Assembly (NCBI GenBank): GCA_017304655.1
Contig: JAFKLY010000003.1
Location: 434,001-498,000, forward strand
Reading direction: 5' to 3'
DNA: 64,000 bases
From: Sphingomonas sp.
GTDB lineage: Bacteria > Pseudomonadota > Alphaproteobacteria > Sphingomonadales > Sphingomonadaceae
Shown: piece by piece, positions 1 through 8,833 of the stretch
How the letters are laid out: every line of letters starts with the position of its first letter
Position numbering within the stretch: position 1 is the first letter of the stretch
Position numbers and translations under genes: made by a program
The notes under the pieces: model-generated
Told to the model about the DNA's origin: nothing
Databases searched by the model: none
What the model saw: only the letters and a program-made list of their open reading frames with translations

Positions 1-211
1 GCTGGCCGGCATTCTCGGTGTTGATCTGCTTGAGCGGGCTGAAGCGCTGCTCGTCATAGGTGCGCCCGTAGGAGAGCCAGTCCGCGTCGGTGCCCTTGGC
101 GATCGTCTCGCCATCCACGCTGACCGCCGAGCCGCTGCTGCCCCCGCTCGTGCCGCAGGCAGCCAGCAATGCCAGTGGTGCAAGCCCCGCCCAGAAACGC
201 AAACCCCTCAT
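1..211 (-). CDS. Quinoprotein (PQQ-dependent) alcohol dehydrogenase, N-terminal part
   Basis: The first 70 codons of a gene that runs off the left edge. It opens with a lipoprotein-type signal (LALLAAC, the Cys becoming the lipidated first residue) and a Ser/Gly-rich spacer. Then comes DWLSYGRTYDEQRFSPL, the typical opening of the first beta-propeller blade of PQQ-dependent methanol/ethanol dehydrogenases. Such enzymes oxidise alcohols in the periplasm and pass electrons to cytochrome c. A GGAGAG ribosome site lies directly upstream of the ATG. It is the last visible gene of a minus-strand group with a CoA ligase and GSTs, so a lignin-derived aryl alcohol is a plausible substrate. The active site and any heme domain lie outside the window. 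Confidence 0.75.
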   Translation of the reverse strand, partial: MRGLRFWAGLAPLALLAACGTSGGSSGSAVSVDGETIAKGTDADWLSYGRTYDEQRFSPLKQINTENAGQ

Positions 212-263
212 CCTCTCTCCCTTTCGTCTTCGCCGGCCCCCTCTTGCTCGGGTCGCCCAGCGT

Positions 264-1820
264 TCAGTTCACCATGCGTGCCTGATCACCCCAATAAGGC
301 TGGCGCAAGGCCTTCTTGTCCATCTTGCCGGCCGCCGTGCGCGGAATGGCATCGACGAAAGCGACCGTCTTGGGCGCTTTCACGCTGCCCAGACGCGCTT
401 TGACATGGGCGATCACCGCCGCCTCATCAATCTCGCCGCTGCGGACCACCACCGCATGGACCTGCTCACCCCAATGCGCGTGCGGCAGGCCGATGATCGC
501 CGCCTCGGCCACCGCGTCGAGTTCCATGATCGCGCCCTCGACTTCCGCCGAATAGACGTTGAACCCGCCGGTCACGACCATGTCCTTCTTGCGATCGACG
601 ATGTAGTAATAGCCATGCTCGTCGCGCCGGCCGACGTCGCCGCTATGGTGCCAGCCATGCGCCGTCGCTTCCGCCGTCGCCTCGGGCATCTCATAATAAC
701 CGCCGCCCACGATCCCGCCGCGCGCGACGATCTCGCCGACCTCGCCCGTCGGCAGGATGTTGCCATCATCGTCCATCAGCTCGACGCGGACGGAGTAGCT
801 CGCCTTGCCGCAGCTTGCGAGCCGCTCGGGATGGTCGCCCCGCGCCGCCGCCGCCACTTCGTGCGGCGGGAGCCAGGTCGCGATCATGTGGCACTCGGTC
901 TGGCCATAGCTCTGACACATGCACGGCCCGAAGATCTCGACTGCCTGGCGCAGCTTGTCCGGCGAGACCGGGGAGCCGGCGAGCAGGAAATAGCGCAGGC
1001 TGGAATAATCATAGTCGCGCACATGGGGGTGCGCGAGCATCGTGTAGAGCGCGGTCGGCGGCAGGAACATGTGGGTGACTCGATCCCGCTGGATCGCGCG
1101 CATCACTGCTTCGGCATCAAAGCCCGGCAGCACAGAGACGGTCGCGCCCATGGCGACCGCCGCCATGGCGACCGGCCCGGCGGCGTGCGTGAGTGGCGCA
1201 GTGGCGAGGCATACCGGATTATCGGCCGGCATCAGATTGCCGATCGTCTCCATGAGCGCCCCCCAGCTGCGGTTCATGATCCGCACGCCCTTGGCCGGGC
1301 CGGTCGTGCCGCCGGTCGCGATGATGGCGGTGAGCTCGTCGGGATTGCCGACCGGATCGCCAAGGTCCGGCGCGTCCGGCGCATCCTCGGGCAGCATGAA
1401 GGCATCGAGCGAAGGATGCTCGCCATCCTCGGCATCGAGGCAGATCAGCTTGCGGATGCTCGGCACCCGCGCCTGCACGTCCCGCGCCTCTGCGGCCAGG
1501 CTGGAATGATAGAACAGCCAGCCGGCCCGCACATAGTCGAGATAGGCAATGTTGGCGTCCAGCGCGTTGCGCGTATTCACCGGAATCCACACCGCGCCGG
1601 CGCGCCACAGGCCAAGCAGCGTGGTCAGAATCGCGCCATGATTGGGCGACATGATCGCCACCGGCTCCTGATGCGCCAGGCCCGCAGCCCGCATCGCGCC
1701 GGCAAGGCGATGAGTCAGCCGATACATCTGCGCATAGCTGTACTGCGCCTCATCCGCGATCAGGATCGGCCGATCCGGGTGGAGCTGCGCCTGCTTGTCG
1801 AAATAGTCGATGGAGCGCAT
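264..1820 (-). CDS. AMP-forming acyl-CoA synthetase (class I adenylate-forming ligase)
   Basis: 518 aa, a normal length for the family. It activates a carboxylic acid with ATP and CoA via an acyl-adenylate. Visible motifs are the P-loop ATGGTTGPAKG near residues 168-178, the A5-type YGQTE, the A8 region (SGDVGRRDEHGYYYIVDRKK followed by DMVVTGG) and the C-terminal catalytic lysine in PRTAAGK. The start MRSIDYF was chosen because the open frame further upstream lies inside the preceding GST gene, whose stop is 10 bp away. The substrate cannot be read from sequence. The neighbours (LigF-like GST, aromatic flavocytochrome) suggest an aromatic or aryl-propanoid acid rather than a fatty acid. Confidence 0.85.
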   Translation of the reverse strand: MRSIDYFDKQAQLHPDRPILIADEAQYSYAQMYRLTHRLAGAMRAAGLAHQEPVAIMSPNHGAILTTLLGLWRAGAVWIPVNTRNALDANIAYLDYVRAGWLFYHSSLAAEARDVQARVPSIRKLICLDAEDGEHPSLDAFMLPEDAPDAPDLGDPVGNPDELTAIIATGGTTGPAKGVRIMNRSWGALMETIGNLMPADNPVCLATAPLTHAAGPVAMAAVAMGATVSVLPGFDAEAVMRAIQRDRVTHMFLPPTALYTMLAHPHVRDYDYSSLRYFLLAGSPVSPDKLRQAVEIFGPCMCQSYGQTECHMIATWLPPHEVAAAARGDHPERLASCGKASYSVRVELMDDDGNILPTGEVGEIVARGGIVGGGYYEMPEATAEATAHGWHHSGDVGRRDEHGYYYIVDRKKDMVVTGGFNVYSAEVEGAIMELDAVAEAAIIGLPHAHWGEQVHAVVVRSGEIDEAAVIAHVKARLGSVKAPKTVAFVDAIPRTAAGKMDKKALRQPYWGDQARMVN

Positions 1821-1830
1821 CGCCTGACTT

Positions 1831-2610
1831 TCAGCCCCAGCGGTTGATCTCTGGACCCGGCGCAAAGCCGTGGGCGGGCTCGCTTGTCCGCGCCTGTGCC
1901 AGTGCCCGCTGCACGCTCGGCCGCGTCGCGACCCGTGCCAGCCACGCGGCGAGGCGCGGTTTGCCCTCGAACGCCGCCGGCAGCAGATCGCGCATCGGCG
2001 CGATCCAGGCATAGCTCTCCAGATCGGCGAGGCTGAACGCCCCCATGATCCAGTCCCGGTCGGCCAGGCGATCGTCGATCTTCTTCGTCGCCTCATGCAC
2101 CCTAGCTTCGCTGGCGGCGCGATGCTCGTCCGACAGCATGCCGGCACGGGTCTGCACCCAGCGTTCGCGCAGATCGTCCGCTTCGATCGGTGCGATCATC
2201 GCCTCGAAAGTCGCGTCATCGAGCGCGGCAAGCTGCGGCGTCGTCCACGCAATGTTCGCAAGCGCCGCCGCGCCAGGCGCCAGCCGCTCGATCACCCAAC
2301 GGCACCAGGCCATCATTTCCCAGCGAGCGTAAGGGGCTTTGGGACGCAAATCACTATGCGGCGCCATGTCGTCCAGCGCGCAGCCGATGAAGACGCTGTC
2401 CACCAGCGGCTCATCGCCGACGAGGAGCACCGGCCCCTCCCCCTCGACGCTATAGCTGACCTCGAAACCGAGCGGGATCGCGCCGCCATGGCGCTCTGCC
2501 AGCCCAAGGTCGACCGGGCGAAGCTGTGCCTCCAGCCCGCTTTCGAACAACGCCGCCAGTGCCGTGAGCGAGGGGCCGGTCGGTTCACCATGAAACAGGA
2601 TCATGGCCAT
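1831..2610 (-). CDS. Glutathione S-transferase superfamily protein
   Basis: 259 aa, with a thioredoxin-like N-terminal half (MILFHGEPTGPSLTALAALFESG, split here as MILFHGEPTG and PSLTALAALF) and an all-helical C-terminal half containing the GST N-capping box-like segment FSLADLESYAWI. Its ATG overlaps the stop of the upstream LigF-like gene by one base (TGATG), so the two are translationally coupled. The active-site residue is unclear; no Tyr/Ser/Cys motif diagnostic of a named class stands out. Together with its partner it may handle glutathione adducts of lignin dimers, for example removing glutathione as LigG does, but that is inference from context only. Confidence 0.7.
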   Translation of the reverse strand: MAMILFHGEPTGPSLTALAALFESGLEAQLRPVDLGLAERHGGAIPLGFEVSYSVEGEGPVLLVGDEPLVDSVFIGCALDDMAPHSDLRPKAPYARWEMMAWCRWVIERLAPGAAALANIAWTTPQLAALDDATFEAMIAPIEADDLRERWVQTRAGMLSDEHRAASEARVHEATKKIDDRLADRDWIMGAFSLADLESYAWIAPMRDLLPAAFEGKPRLAAWLARVATRPSVQRALAQARTSEPAHGFAPGPEINRWG

Positions 2611-3383
2611 CAGGCGGCCTCCTCGATGAGCGGAAGGATGCGCTCGGCAAAGCGCGGCACCCGGCTGTAGGTCCAGGTCTGGCGGACGGCCGGACGCCGG
2701 GCGACGGCGCGCAGCCAGCGCATGATGTTGGGCGTCTTCTCGTCATTCACGTCGTCAGGCTGCATCGATGGCAAGCCATAAGCCGAGTTGAAGCAATTGA
2801 TGTCGGCCAGCGAATATTGGTTGGAGCCGAGATACTCTCGCTGGCCCAGCGCTTCCTCCAGCTTGCCGATACCGAAGGCGACACGGCGGGCCGATTCCGC
2901 CAGTTCCGCCTCGCTGAACTGGCCGTAAATCGCCTTGCGCCAGGCAACACGCCGCTCGGGCAGCGGAATGCGGTCGATCGCCGCCTTGAGCTCCTCGGGA
3001 TCGCGTGCGCGCACTTGCGGGCCGATGAAGATGCTCCAGCCGATCATGCTGAATGACGGGCACAGCCACTGATCGAGGAACTTCATCCACCAGCGCACGC
3101 GCCAGCGATCCACCGGATCCTCTGGCATCATCGCCGGACCGGGAAAAGCCTCCTCGACATATTCCATCATCGCCGTGCTCTCGTTGAGCAGGCGATTACC
3201 GTGCGTCATCGCGGGGATCGTGCCCATTGGATTGATCGCCAGATATTCGGGCTTGTGCTGATCGAAGGCGAGCAGGTCGATATAATGGCTGTTGAAGGCC
3301 ACCCCTTTCTCGACCAGCGTCAGCATCGGCTTGCCGCTATTGGCGTTGGGCTCCCAATGATAGAGCGTGACGTCGCCGGTCAT
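2610..3383 (-). CDS. LigF-like glutathione S-transferase (beta-etherase family)
   Basis: 257 aa, the same length as the sphingomonad beta-etherase LigF, which cleaves beta-O-4 aryl ethers with glutathione. Segments matching my memory of LigF include ANSGKPMLTLVEKG near residue 14 (with the Asn-Ser pair where LigF has its catalytic serine region), FDQH, NPMGTIPAM, the NEST glutathione-binding turn, IPLPERRVAWRKA and YSLADI. The helical-domain insertion around SMIGWSIFIG also resembles LigF. It heads a minus-strand run of GST, GST, CoA ligase and PQQ dehydrogenase. No ligD/ligL-type C-alpha dehydrogenase lies beside it, so its substrate may not be the classical beta-O-4 ketone. Family membership is fairly sure; true etherase activity is inferred. 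Confidence 0.7.
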   Translation of the reverse strand: MTGDVTLYHWEPNANSGKPMLTLVEKGVAFNSHYIDLLAFDQHKPEYLAINPMGTIPAMTHGNRLLNESTAMMEYVEEAFPGPAMMPEDPVDRWRVRWWMKFLDQWLCPSFSMIGWSIFIGPQVRARDPEELKAAIDRIPLPERRVAWRKAIYGQFSEAELAESARRVAFGIGKLEEALGQREYLGSNQYSLADINCFNSAYGLPSMQPDDVNDEKTPNIMRWLRAVARRPAVRQTWTYSRVPRFAERILPLIEEAA

Positions 3384-3560
3384 CCGCTTGTCCTCTCGTT
3401 TGACTCGGGCCGTTTCCAGCCAGTTTCAGCCTGTCTCATAGGCGAGAAACTGCCTACGGACATAGTCAATTCGCGCATGCTTTGGCGTTGATTTGCGCAC
3501 GAAAAGCACGCGCGGGCGACGTCGAGATCATCGAGCGCCCGCGCGCGATCGGTTTTTGCT

Positions 3561-3926
3561 TCAGGCCATCGTCCAGGCGATCAGGTCATGCTTGCGATCA
3601 TGATCCTCCACTTGCACGCGCAGGCCGCGCTCCTCGAGCCACTGGCGCGCGGCGACATAGTCGTTCCAGCCCGTCAGGCCTGCCACGGCGCCGCCTTTCT
3701 TGCGCAGCGCGCGCACGCCCTGCCAGTTGACCGACCGCTCACCGGCCAGATCGACGAGCCTCGTGCCCGGTTGCGCCCGGGCAAACGCGAGACTGACCGG
3801 GCGAGCACTGTCATAGATCACGACCTGCGGCCGGATCTTTCGCCCGGCCAGCCGATGCACGCCGAGCGCGCCGGCTGCGCCGACCAGCGCGGCCCCGCCC
3901 AGAATCTGGCGGCGCGAGACGCTCAT
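3561..3926 (-). CDS. Small Tat-exported protein of a flavocytochrome operon
   Basis: 121 aa. The N-terminus MSVSRRQILGGAALVGAAGA is a twin-arginine signal. The mature part of about 90 residues is not a family I can name; it contains LTGWNDYVAARQWLEERG and ends in HDLIAWTMA. The start overlaps the stop of the cytochrome gene (ATGA), so it is made together with the flavoprotein and cytochrome subunits. Given that tight coupling it may be a periplasmic partner, for instance a chaperone for assembly or a small redox accessory. No Cys, CxxC or copper-site pattern is visible, so it is not an azurin. Function unknown. Confidence 0.65.
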   Translation of the reverse strand: MSVSRRQILGGAALVGAAGALGVHRLAGRKIRPQVVIYDSARPVSLAFARAQPGTRLVDLAGERSVNWQGVRALRKKGGAVAGLTGWNDYVAARQWLEERGLRVQVEDHDRKHDLIAWTMA

Positions 3927-4369
3927 TTGCCTTTCCCCAGATAAGCGGCGATCTTGTCCAGCTCCGCATCGGTGACATCCACGCGCGTCTGGCGCGGCAT
4001 CGCATTCTTGCCCATCCGCACGACGGACTTCACATAATCGGCGGTCAGATCGTCGCGATTGGCGAGCAGGCCCATGGCTGGCGGGCGGCCGAGCGCCAGC
4101 TGCTGCTTGGTGATGAGGTTGGTGCCCATCCCCCAATCAAGATGACAAGCGCCGCATCGGTTGGAGAACAGGTCCTTGCCGTCCATCGTCGTCTTGAGCC
4201 GATCCCCCGGCGCCATTTCCGCGCGCATCTGGTGCGGCGGCGGTGGTGGCGGACCACCCGGAGGGCCAGCCTGCGCGGCCGTCTGATTGTCGGTGTCGGA
4301 AACCTTGCAACCGCTCACGGCCAACGCCGCGAAGAGAAGCAGCGTGCTCATGCCTGCCTTGCGCATCAT
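3923..4369 (-). CDS. Class I cytochrome c lipoprotein, electron-accepting subunit of the flavocytochrome
   Basis: 148 aa. A short lipoprotein signal (LLLFAALAVSGC) is followed by a Pro/Gly-rich linker and one heme c domain. The heme site is CGACH near residue 72, and a downstream Met in KNAMPRQ is the likely sixth ligand. It is translationally coupled at both ends, overlapping the flavoprotein stop (ATGA) and the Tat protein start. In p-cresol methylhydroxylase and eugenol hydroxylase a small cytochrome c of this kind takes electrons from the flavoprotein, so this is very probably the same subunit type. It would be anchored to a membrane on the periplasmic side. Confidence 0.85.
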   Translation of the reverse strand: MMRKAGMSTLLLFAALAVSGCKVSDTDNQTAAQAGPPGGPPPPPPHQMRAEMAPGDRLKTTMDGKDLFSNRCGACHLDWGMGTNLITKQQLALGRPPAMGLLANRDDLTADYVKSVVRMGKNAMPRQTRVDVTDAELDKIAAYLGKGK

Positions 4370-5943
4370 GCAAGGTCCTTTCCGCGCTGGGCAGCATAAG
4401 CCGTGGGCCAGATGCCGTTCTTGCCGGGAGCGAGGATGCCGTTCGGGTCGAGCGCATCCTTCACTTTCTCGGTCATGCGCCGCATGGCGTGATCGTTGAA
4501 ATTGAAGGTGTCGGCGATGGGGTCCATCCAGCCGATGTGCGTGCGATATTCGGCATAGCCGGCCGCCGCCGCATCCGCGATCAGCGCGTTGAACAGCTTC
4601 TTGATGCGGTCGACATCCTCCGGCTTGTCGCGATCATACATCAGCATGTTGACGTTGTTGCAGAAGCGCCCGCCGATGGTGAAGCTGGCGTAGAAATCCA
4701 CGTCATGGTCCGAGATGATCTTGCGGCTGCGCTGCATCTGGCCAAGCACATGCTTCCCGGTTGCGGGCACCACCGGCGAGAAGCCCATGTGTGCGCTGCG
4801 CCCGCCGACCCAGTCGCCCATCTGCAGCGGCACGGCAGACGGCACGCCCAGCGTCGTGTCCATCACATTGGTGGGATCGCCCTGCTTCCACCATTTCTCG
4901 TGGGGCGGCGTATCGAGATGCTGCTTGAAGGCCGCCTTCACCACTTCGGCCTGCGCCTTCACGATACCCTCGTGGCCATAGAGGCGCAGCGCGACCTGCC
5001 AGTAGCCGAGCTTGTACTCCTTGAGCAGTTCCTGCACGCGCCATTCGGGGATGGCGCCCGGCTTGTCCCAGAAGTCCTTGCGCTGACCTTTGATCACCAT
5101 CTTGCCGAGCCAGCTGGGAATGAAGATCGACTGATCGACGATGCCGCGGATCTTGAGCGGCGCCAGCGTGTCGATGACCCAGCCGATATCCTCCGCCTTG
5201 GGAATGTCGAAGATGAGCTCAAGCGAGGTCTCCGGCTCCGGCATGATCCACATGCCCGCCTTGGTCACGACGCCGAGATTGGACTGGCTGAACATCAAGT
5301 CCCAGGTCGGGCCATAGCCGAACGGGAAGAGGTGCCAGGCGTGGTTTTTCTCCATCGCGCCCAGACCGGTGCGGACCAGATCGCCATTGCCCAGCACCGC
5401 CTCGATGCCGCAGAGATTCTTCGCGTGCAGACCGTACGGCGTGTAGCCGATGCCATGGTCGAGCGCGTTGCCGAGCACCGAGCCCCAGCCATTGCCGGGC
5501 ACGGACATCATGAGCGGCAACTTCTCGCGCTGAATGCGCTCATACAGATCGAGGAAGCCGACGCCCGGCTCCAGCACGCAAAAGCCAAGCTCCGGGTCGA
5601 GCTCGAGGATCTTGTCCATGCGGCCCAGGTCGAGAACCATGCAGCCCGGCATGCGCGGCGCAGCCGTGCCATATCCCAGATTCTTGCCACGCGCGACCGT
5701 CCACAGGGGCAGCTTGTGCTCATTGGCGATTCGCACGACAGCCTGGACCTCTTCCACTGTGCTCGGCGCCACCGCGCCGGATGCGCCCCAGAGCGTCTCG
5801 GGACCCGGCGCATAGATATCCGCATAAGCATCGCGATCCTGATCGGTGGTGAGAACCCACCCCGCGCCGACAACGCCCTGCAGGGCTTTCACTGCGGCAT
5901 CGAACCCCTGCGGCGACAGGCCGGGCGGCAATGTGAGCTGCAT
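4366..5943 (-). CDS. Flavoprotein subunit of a 4-alkylphenol hydroxylase/oxidase (PCMH/VAO family)
   Basis: 525 aa, the usual length for vanillyl-alcohol oxidase and p-cresol methylhydroxylase flavoproteins. The N-terminal FAD-binding domain shows PSTVEEVQAVVRIANEHKLP, ARGKNLGYGTAAP, LDLGRMDKILE and LEPGVGFLDLY. The C-terminal cap ends with DPNGILAPGKNGIWP, a family signature. These enzymes oxidise para-alkyl or para-allyl phenols (cresol, vanillyl alcohol, eugenol) at the benzylic carbon through a quinone methide. The adjacent coupled cytochrome c favours a dehydrogenase/hydroxylase over an oxygen-using oxidase. The start has a clear AGGAGAG ribosome site. I could not identify the covalent FAD residue with confidence. 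Substrate inferred: a guaiacyl- or hydroxyphenyl-alkane. Confidence 0.85.
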   Translation of the reverse strand: MQLTLPPGLSPQGFDAAVKALQGVVGAGWVLTTDQDRDAYADIYAPGPETLWGASGAVAPSTVEEVQAVVRIANEHKLPLWTVARGKNLGYGTAAPRMPGCMVLDLGRMDKILELDPELGFCVLEPGVGFLDLYERIQREKLPLMMSVPGNGWGSVLGNALDHGIGYTPYGLHAKNLCGIEAVLGNGDLVRTGLGAMEKNHAWHLFPFGYGPTWDLMFSQSNLGVVTKAGMWIMPEPETSLELIFDIPKAEDIGWVIDTLAPLKIRGIVDQSIFIPSWLGKMVIKGQRKDFWDKPGAIPEWRVQELLKEYKLGYWQVALRLYGHEGIVKAQAEVVKAAFKQHLDTPPHEKWWKQGDPTNVMDTTLGVPSAVPLQMGDWVGGRSAHMGFSPVVPATGKHVLGQMQRSRKIISDHDVDFYASFTIGGRFCNNVNMLMYDRDKPEDVDRIKKLFNALIADAAAAGYAEYRTHIGWMDPIADTFNFNDHAMRRMTEKVKDALDPNGILAPGKNGIWPTAYAAQRGKDLA

Positions 5944-6018
5944 CTCTTCTCTCTCTCCTACGTTCGATTGCCCCGCGGGAACGGCCCAGCGGTTCTCGAC
6001 CTTGCTTTCGCCCGACGC

Positions 6019-6052
6019 GAGCGGGGCGGCCGTTATGACGGCCACCCCGCTC
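6019..6052 (-). terminator. Strong hairpin downstream of the TonB receptor gene
   Basis: Two 15-base arms pair at 14 of 15 positions around the loop TATG, just after the end of the minus-strand receptor gene and before the flavoprotein gene. No long U-run follows. It most likely separates receptor transcription from the flavocytochrome operon. Confidence 0.6.
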
Positions 6053-6067
6053 CTAGCATAGCTTTTG

Positions 6068-8485
6068 TCAGAATTTCTTCTTGATGGTGACCGCCCATTC
6101 GCGCGGCCGTCCGGGCTGCCCGCTGATAACCCCGGAGCCAGCCCCCACAAGATCGAACTTGTTGAGGAAGTAGTAGCGATCAAACAGGTTGGTCACTTCA
6201 AGGCCAACAGTCAGATCCTCGTCGGCACTCTGCCAGGTCAGGCGCACATTGGCGAGCGTATAGCCCGGTGTGCGACCATAGACGTCCGAGGGAGACCCGA
6301 CTGCGGACCGCAGCGTGCCGCCGGGCAGCGTCATCTGGCGCGTGACGTCGATGCGTGGTGTGATCGTACCGTTGTTGCCACCGAGAGCGATCAGATACTG
6401 CGCACCGAAGGCCCATTTCCATCCCTCGAGGGGATCGGCAAGCAGGTTGATGACCGAGGGGGCTGACGAGCAAGGCCCGCTGGCCGCGCCGACCACCGCC
6501 GGGTTCACGCAATCCCACTTCCACTTGATGTAGGAGATCGATCCGTCGAGCGACAGACCCTCGACCGGATTTGCCTGAAACTCCGCTTCGAACCCCTTCT
6601 GTTTTGCATTGCCTGCGTTCTGCGGCAGTGCGCACGGACCGGGGCCACCATATTGCGGGCAAGATAGCAGAGTAAGCTGAGCGTCCTTGAAGTCGTTGTA
6701 GAAGCCGGCGACGTTCAGACGCAGGCGCCGATCGAACAGATCGGTCTTCAGGCCGACTTCATAGGTCTTGACCGTCTCCGGATTGAACCCGCGCGCCTGC
6801 GCCGCATTAAACGGACGGGGGCCGACGCCGCCGCCCTTGAAGCCGGTGGCAAACGTCGCATAAGCGAGGATTTCAGGGGAGAAGCGATAATCGACAGACG
6901 CCCGATAATCAAAGCGCGTCCCGTCATAAACCGCCGTCACGCCATTGAGCGCCCCCAGGAAGGGATTAAGCGTCACACCATCAGGATTGTAGCGGTGGAA
7001 CGTATAGTCCTTATGCTCGTCGGTGTAGCGCGTGCCGAGCGTGATCGTCATGGCCTCGATGGGTTTGACGACGATCGTGCCGAACAGTGCCTTGGAATCC
7101 GTGTTGACCGGATCATTCCCGATGAACTGGAGCGGGATTGCGGCATAACGGATATCCTGCATCGTCCAGTAGGTTGTGCGCTCATCCGAATAATAGCCGC
7201 CGATCGTGAGGTTGATCATGTCGCTCAGCCGCACGTTCATGCGCAACTCCTGGCTCACGAACCAGTGGTGCAGATCATTGAGGCCAAGCCCCGTCTGGGC
7301 CGGCGACAGGTCACCATCCGCCGTAAACCTGGACCGCCACTGACGATAGGCGCTGATGGAGGTCACATTGATGTCCTCGCTCAGCTTCACGGTCAGATTG
7401 CCGGATACGCCCCAGCCCTCATAGCGCGACCGCGGGTCGCCCTTCGTCGCGACGAGCGGCGAACCAGTGGCGACTGGCCCCAGGAATGGGCCGGCACTTT
7501 GCTGATAAGTGGCGTAGTTGCAGAACCGCCCGCAAATGAAGCGGCTATCGAAGGGAACGCCTGTAGCCGCTGCAACCGCCGGACTCGGATTGTTGGCGTA
7601 GAGCAGCACTTCAGCGCCCTGATTGCGGACATCCTTGATGTAGTCGGCGGAAATGGTGAGGTCTACGGCATCGCTCGGGGCAAAGCGCAGGATACCGCGC
7701 AAGGCACGGTAGCCGACATCGCCATGCGTATCGTTAACGCAACTGGACCCGCTTTGCACGACCGGCAAGCCACCGAACGGATTGGCGCAGGCGAAATTGA
7801 TGTTCTTCACATAGCCGTCCTGATCGGCATACGCCCCCGACAAGCGCAAGAACAGGGTGTCGGTGAGCTTGACGTCGGCGCCAGCGCGCAGATTGATACG
7901 GTTGCGGCTGCCATAGGTCGCCTGGACGAAACCCGAGCCGTCGCCGGTCGGCTTGCGCGACACGAACTTGATGGCCCCGCCTTCCGAGTTACGGCCGGTC
8001 AACGTACCCTGCGGCCCACGCAGGATCTCGACGCGCTCGACGTCCATGAGGTCGAAATTGGCGCCGGTGAGGCGCGGATAATAGACATCGTCAATGTAGA
8101 GCCCAACACCAGGCTCCAGCGCAGGGTTGAAATCGCCCTGCCCCAGACCGCGAATGCTGGCGGAAATCGACGGACCGAAGGCAGCGGTTGCGGGCAGGAG
8201 CTGCACGTTCGGTGCCTGCTTGACCACATCCGACAAGTTCGTCTGGCTGCGCTGCTCCATCAACGCCGCGTTGACGGCTGTAATGGCAATCGGCGTGTCC
8301 TGAAGGCGCTGCTCGCGAAACTGCGCGGTCACGATAATGTCGCCGACCGCATTATCTGCGGCATCAGCCTGTCCCTGAGGCGCAGCCTGTTGCGCGAGCG
8401 ACGGCTGGGCAAAGCCAAGCGCGACCACCGAGACCGAAGCTGCGCACAGCAGTTTTTGAACGGACAAATTCCGGAACCCCATCAT
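6068..8485 (-). CDS. TonB-dependent outer-membrane receptor
   Basis: 805 aa. A signal peptide ends near SLAQ (residue 31). The TonB box-like DIIVTAQ lies at about residue 49, followed by a plug domain (PIAITAV, LGQGDFNPALEPGVGLYIDD split across the plug, VERVEILRGPQGTL) and a 22-stranded barrel ending in an aromatic-terminated strand (ITIKKKF). Receptors of this kind move substrates too large or scarce for porins across the outer membrane with TonB energy. Two similar receptors occur in this window, each next to aromatic genes, so uptake of lignin-derived aromatics is plausible. It has its own AGGAGAGG ribosome site and a 348-bp upstream region. Confidence 0.93.
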   Translation of the reverse strand: MMGFRNLSVQKLLCAASVSVVALGFAQPSLAQQAAPQGQADAADNAVGDIIVTAQFREQRLQDTPIAITAVNAALMEQRSQTNLSDVVKQAPNVQLLPATAAFGPSISASIRGLGQGDFNPALEPGVGLYIDDVYYPRLTGANFDLMDVERVEILRGPQGTLTGRNSEGGAIKFVSRKPTGDGSGFVQATYGSRNRINLRAGADVKLTDTLFLRLSGAYADQDGYVKNINFACANPFGGLPVVQSGSSCVNDTHGDVGYRALRGILRFAPSDAVDLTISADYIKDVRNQGAEVLLYANNPSPAVAAATGVPFDSRFICGRFCNYATYQQSAGPFLGPVATGSPLVATKGDPRSRYEGWGVSGNLTVKLSEDINVTSISAYRQWRSRFTADGDLSPAQTGLGLNDLHHWFVSQELRMNVRLSDMINLTIGGYYSDERTTYWTMQDIRYAAIPLQFIGNDPVNTDSKALFGTIVVKPIEAMTITLGTRYTDEHKDYTFHRYNPDGVTLNPFLGALNGVTAVYDGTRFDYRASVDYRFSPEILAYATFATGFKGGGVGPRPFNAAQARGFNPETVKTYEVGLKTDLFDRRLRLNVAGFYNDFKDAQLTLLSCPQYGGPGPCALPQNAGNAKQKGFEAEFQANPVEGLSLDGSISYIKWKWDCVNPAVVGAASGPCSSAPSVINLLADPLEGWKWAFGAQYLIALGGNNGTITPRIDVTRQMTLPGGTLRSAVGSPSDVYGRTPGYTLANVRLTWQSADEDLTVGLEVTNLFDRYYFLNKFDLVGAGSGVISGQPGRPREWAVTIKKKF

Positions 8486-8833
8486 TACACCCTCTCCTGA
8501 ACATCATGGTTCTACCCGGCAACATGTCCGCTCTTCTGAGGCGCAGATCATCCTGTCAGGCCTGACGAGATATGCCGACAAAATCGGACATAAGCAACGT
8601 CCAGAAACAGATCGGCAAAGTTGAGCGTAATTTTGTTTCGGCAGCTGTGGTAGCAACGCATCAATCGGAATGCGGGCAGCGACCCATGCCGACATCGACC
8701 GCCGACGCCTGATGACCACGCCTTTGCCCTCCACGCAGGAGGGAAAGGACGACTTTGCGTGACGGGCATGAGCACTCGACAAGACCCGAGCCCATGTGCG
8801 GACGGGCCGAACCGGACGGCCCGCCCATCAAGA
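8486..8833. other. Intergenic region upstream of the TonB receptor
   Basis: No gene is evident. It should hold the receptor promoter (reading left). It contains the perfect palindrome noted separately and a more distant TGTCCG/CGGACA inverted pair at about 8525-8530 and 8585-8590 that brackets it. The part nearer the NTF2-like gene shows nothing recognisable. Confidence 0.5.
8555..8566. promoter_or_regulatory. Perfect 12-bp palindrome, possible operator
   Basis: GTCAGGCCTGAC reads identically on both strands and lies about 70 bp upstream of the TonB receptor start. It could be a regulator binding site for that receptor. Only the symmetry supports this. Confidence 0.35.

Noticed and set aside
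90..1847. A 585-codon plus-strand frame opposite the CoA ligase
   Set aside because: No protein family features; the minus strand carries a complete adenylate-forming enzyme.
3561..3926. Azurin or small blue copper protein in the flavocytochrome operon
   Set aside because: There is no Cys and no His-Cys-His-Met copper pattern in the protein.
4243..6084. A 613-codon open frame opposite the flavocytochrome genes
   Set aside because: Low-complexity antisense frame of a high-GC gene; the minus-strand flavoprotein and cytochrome have full family motifs.
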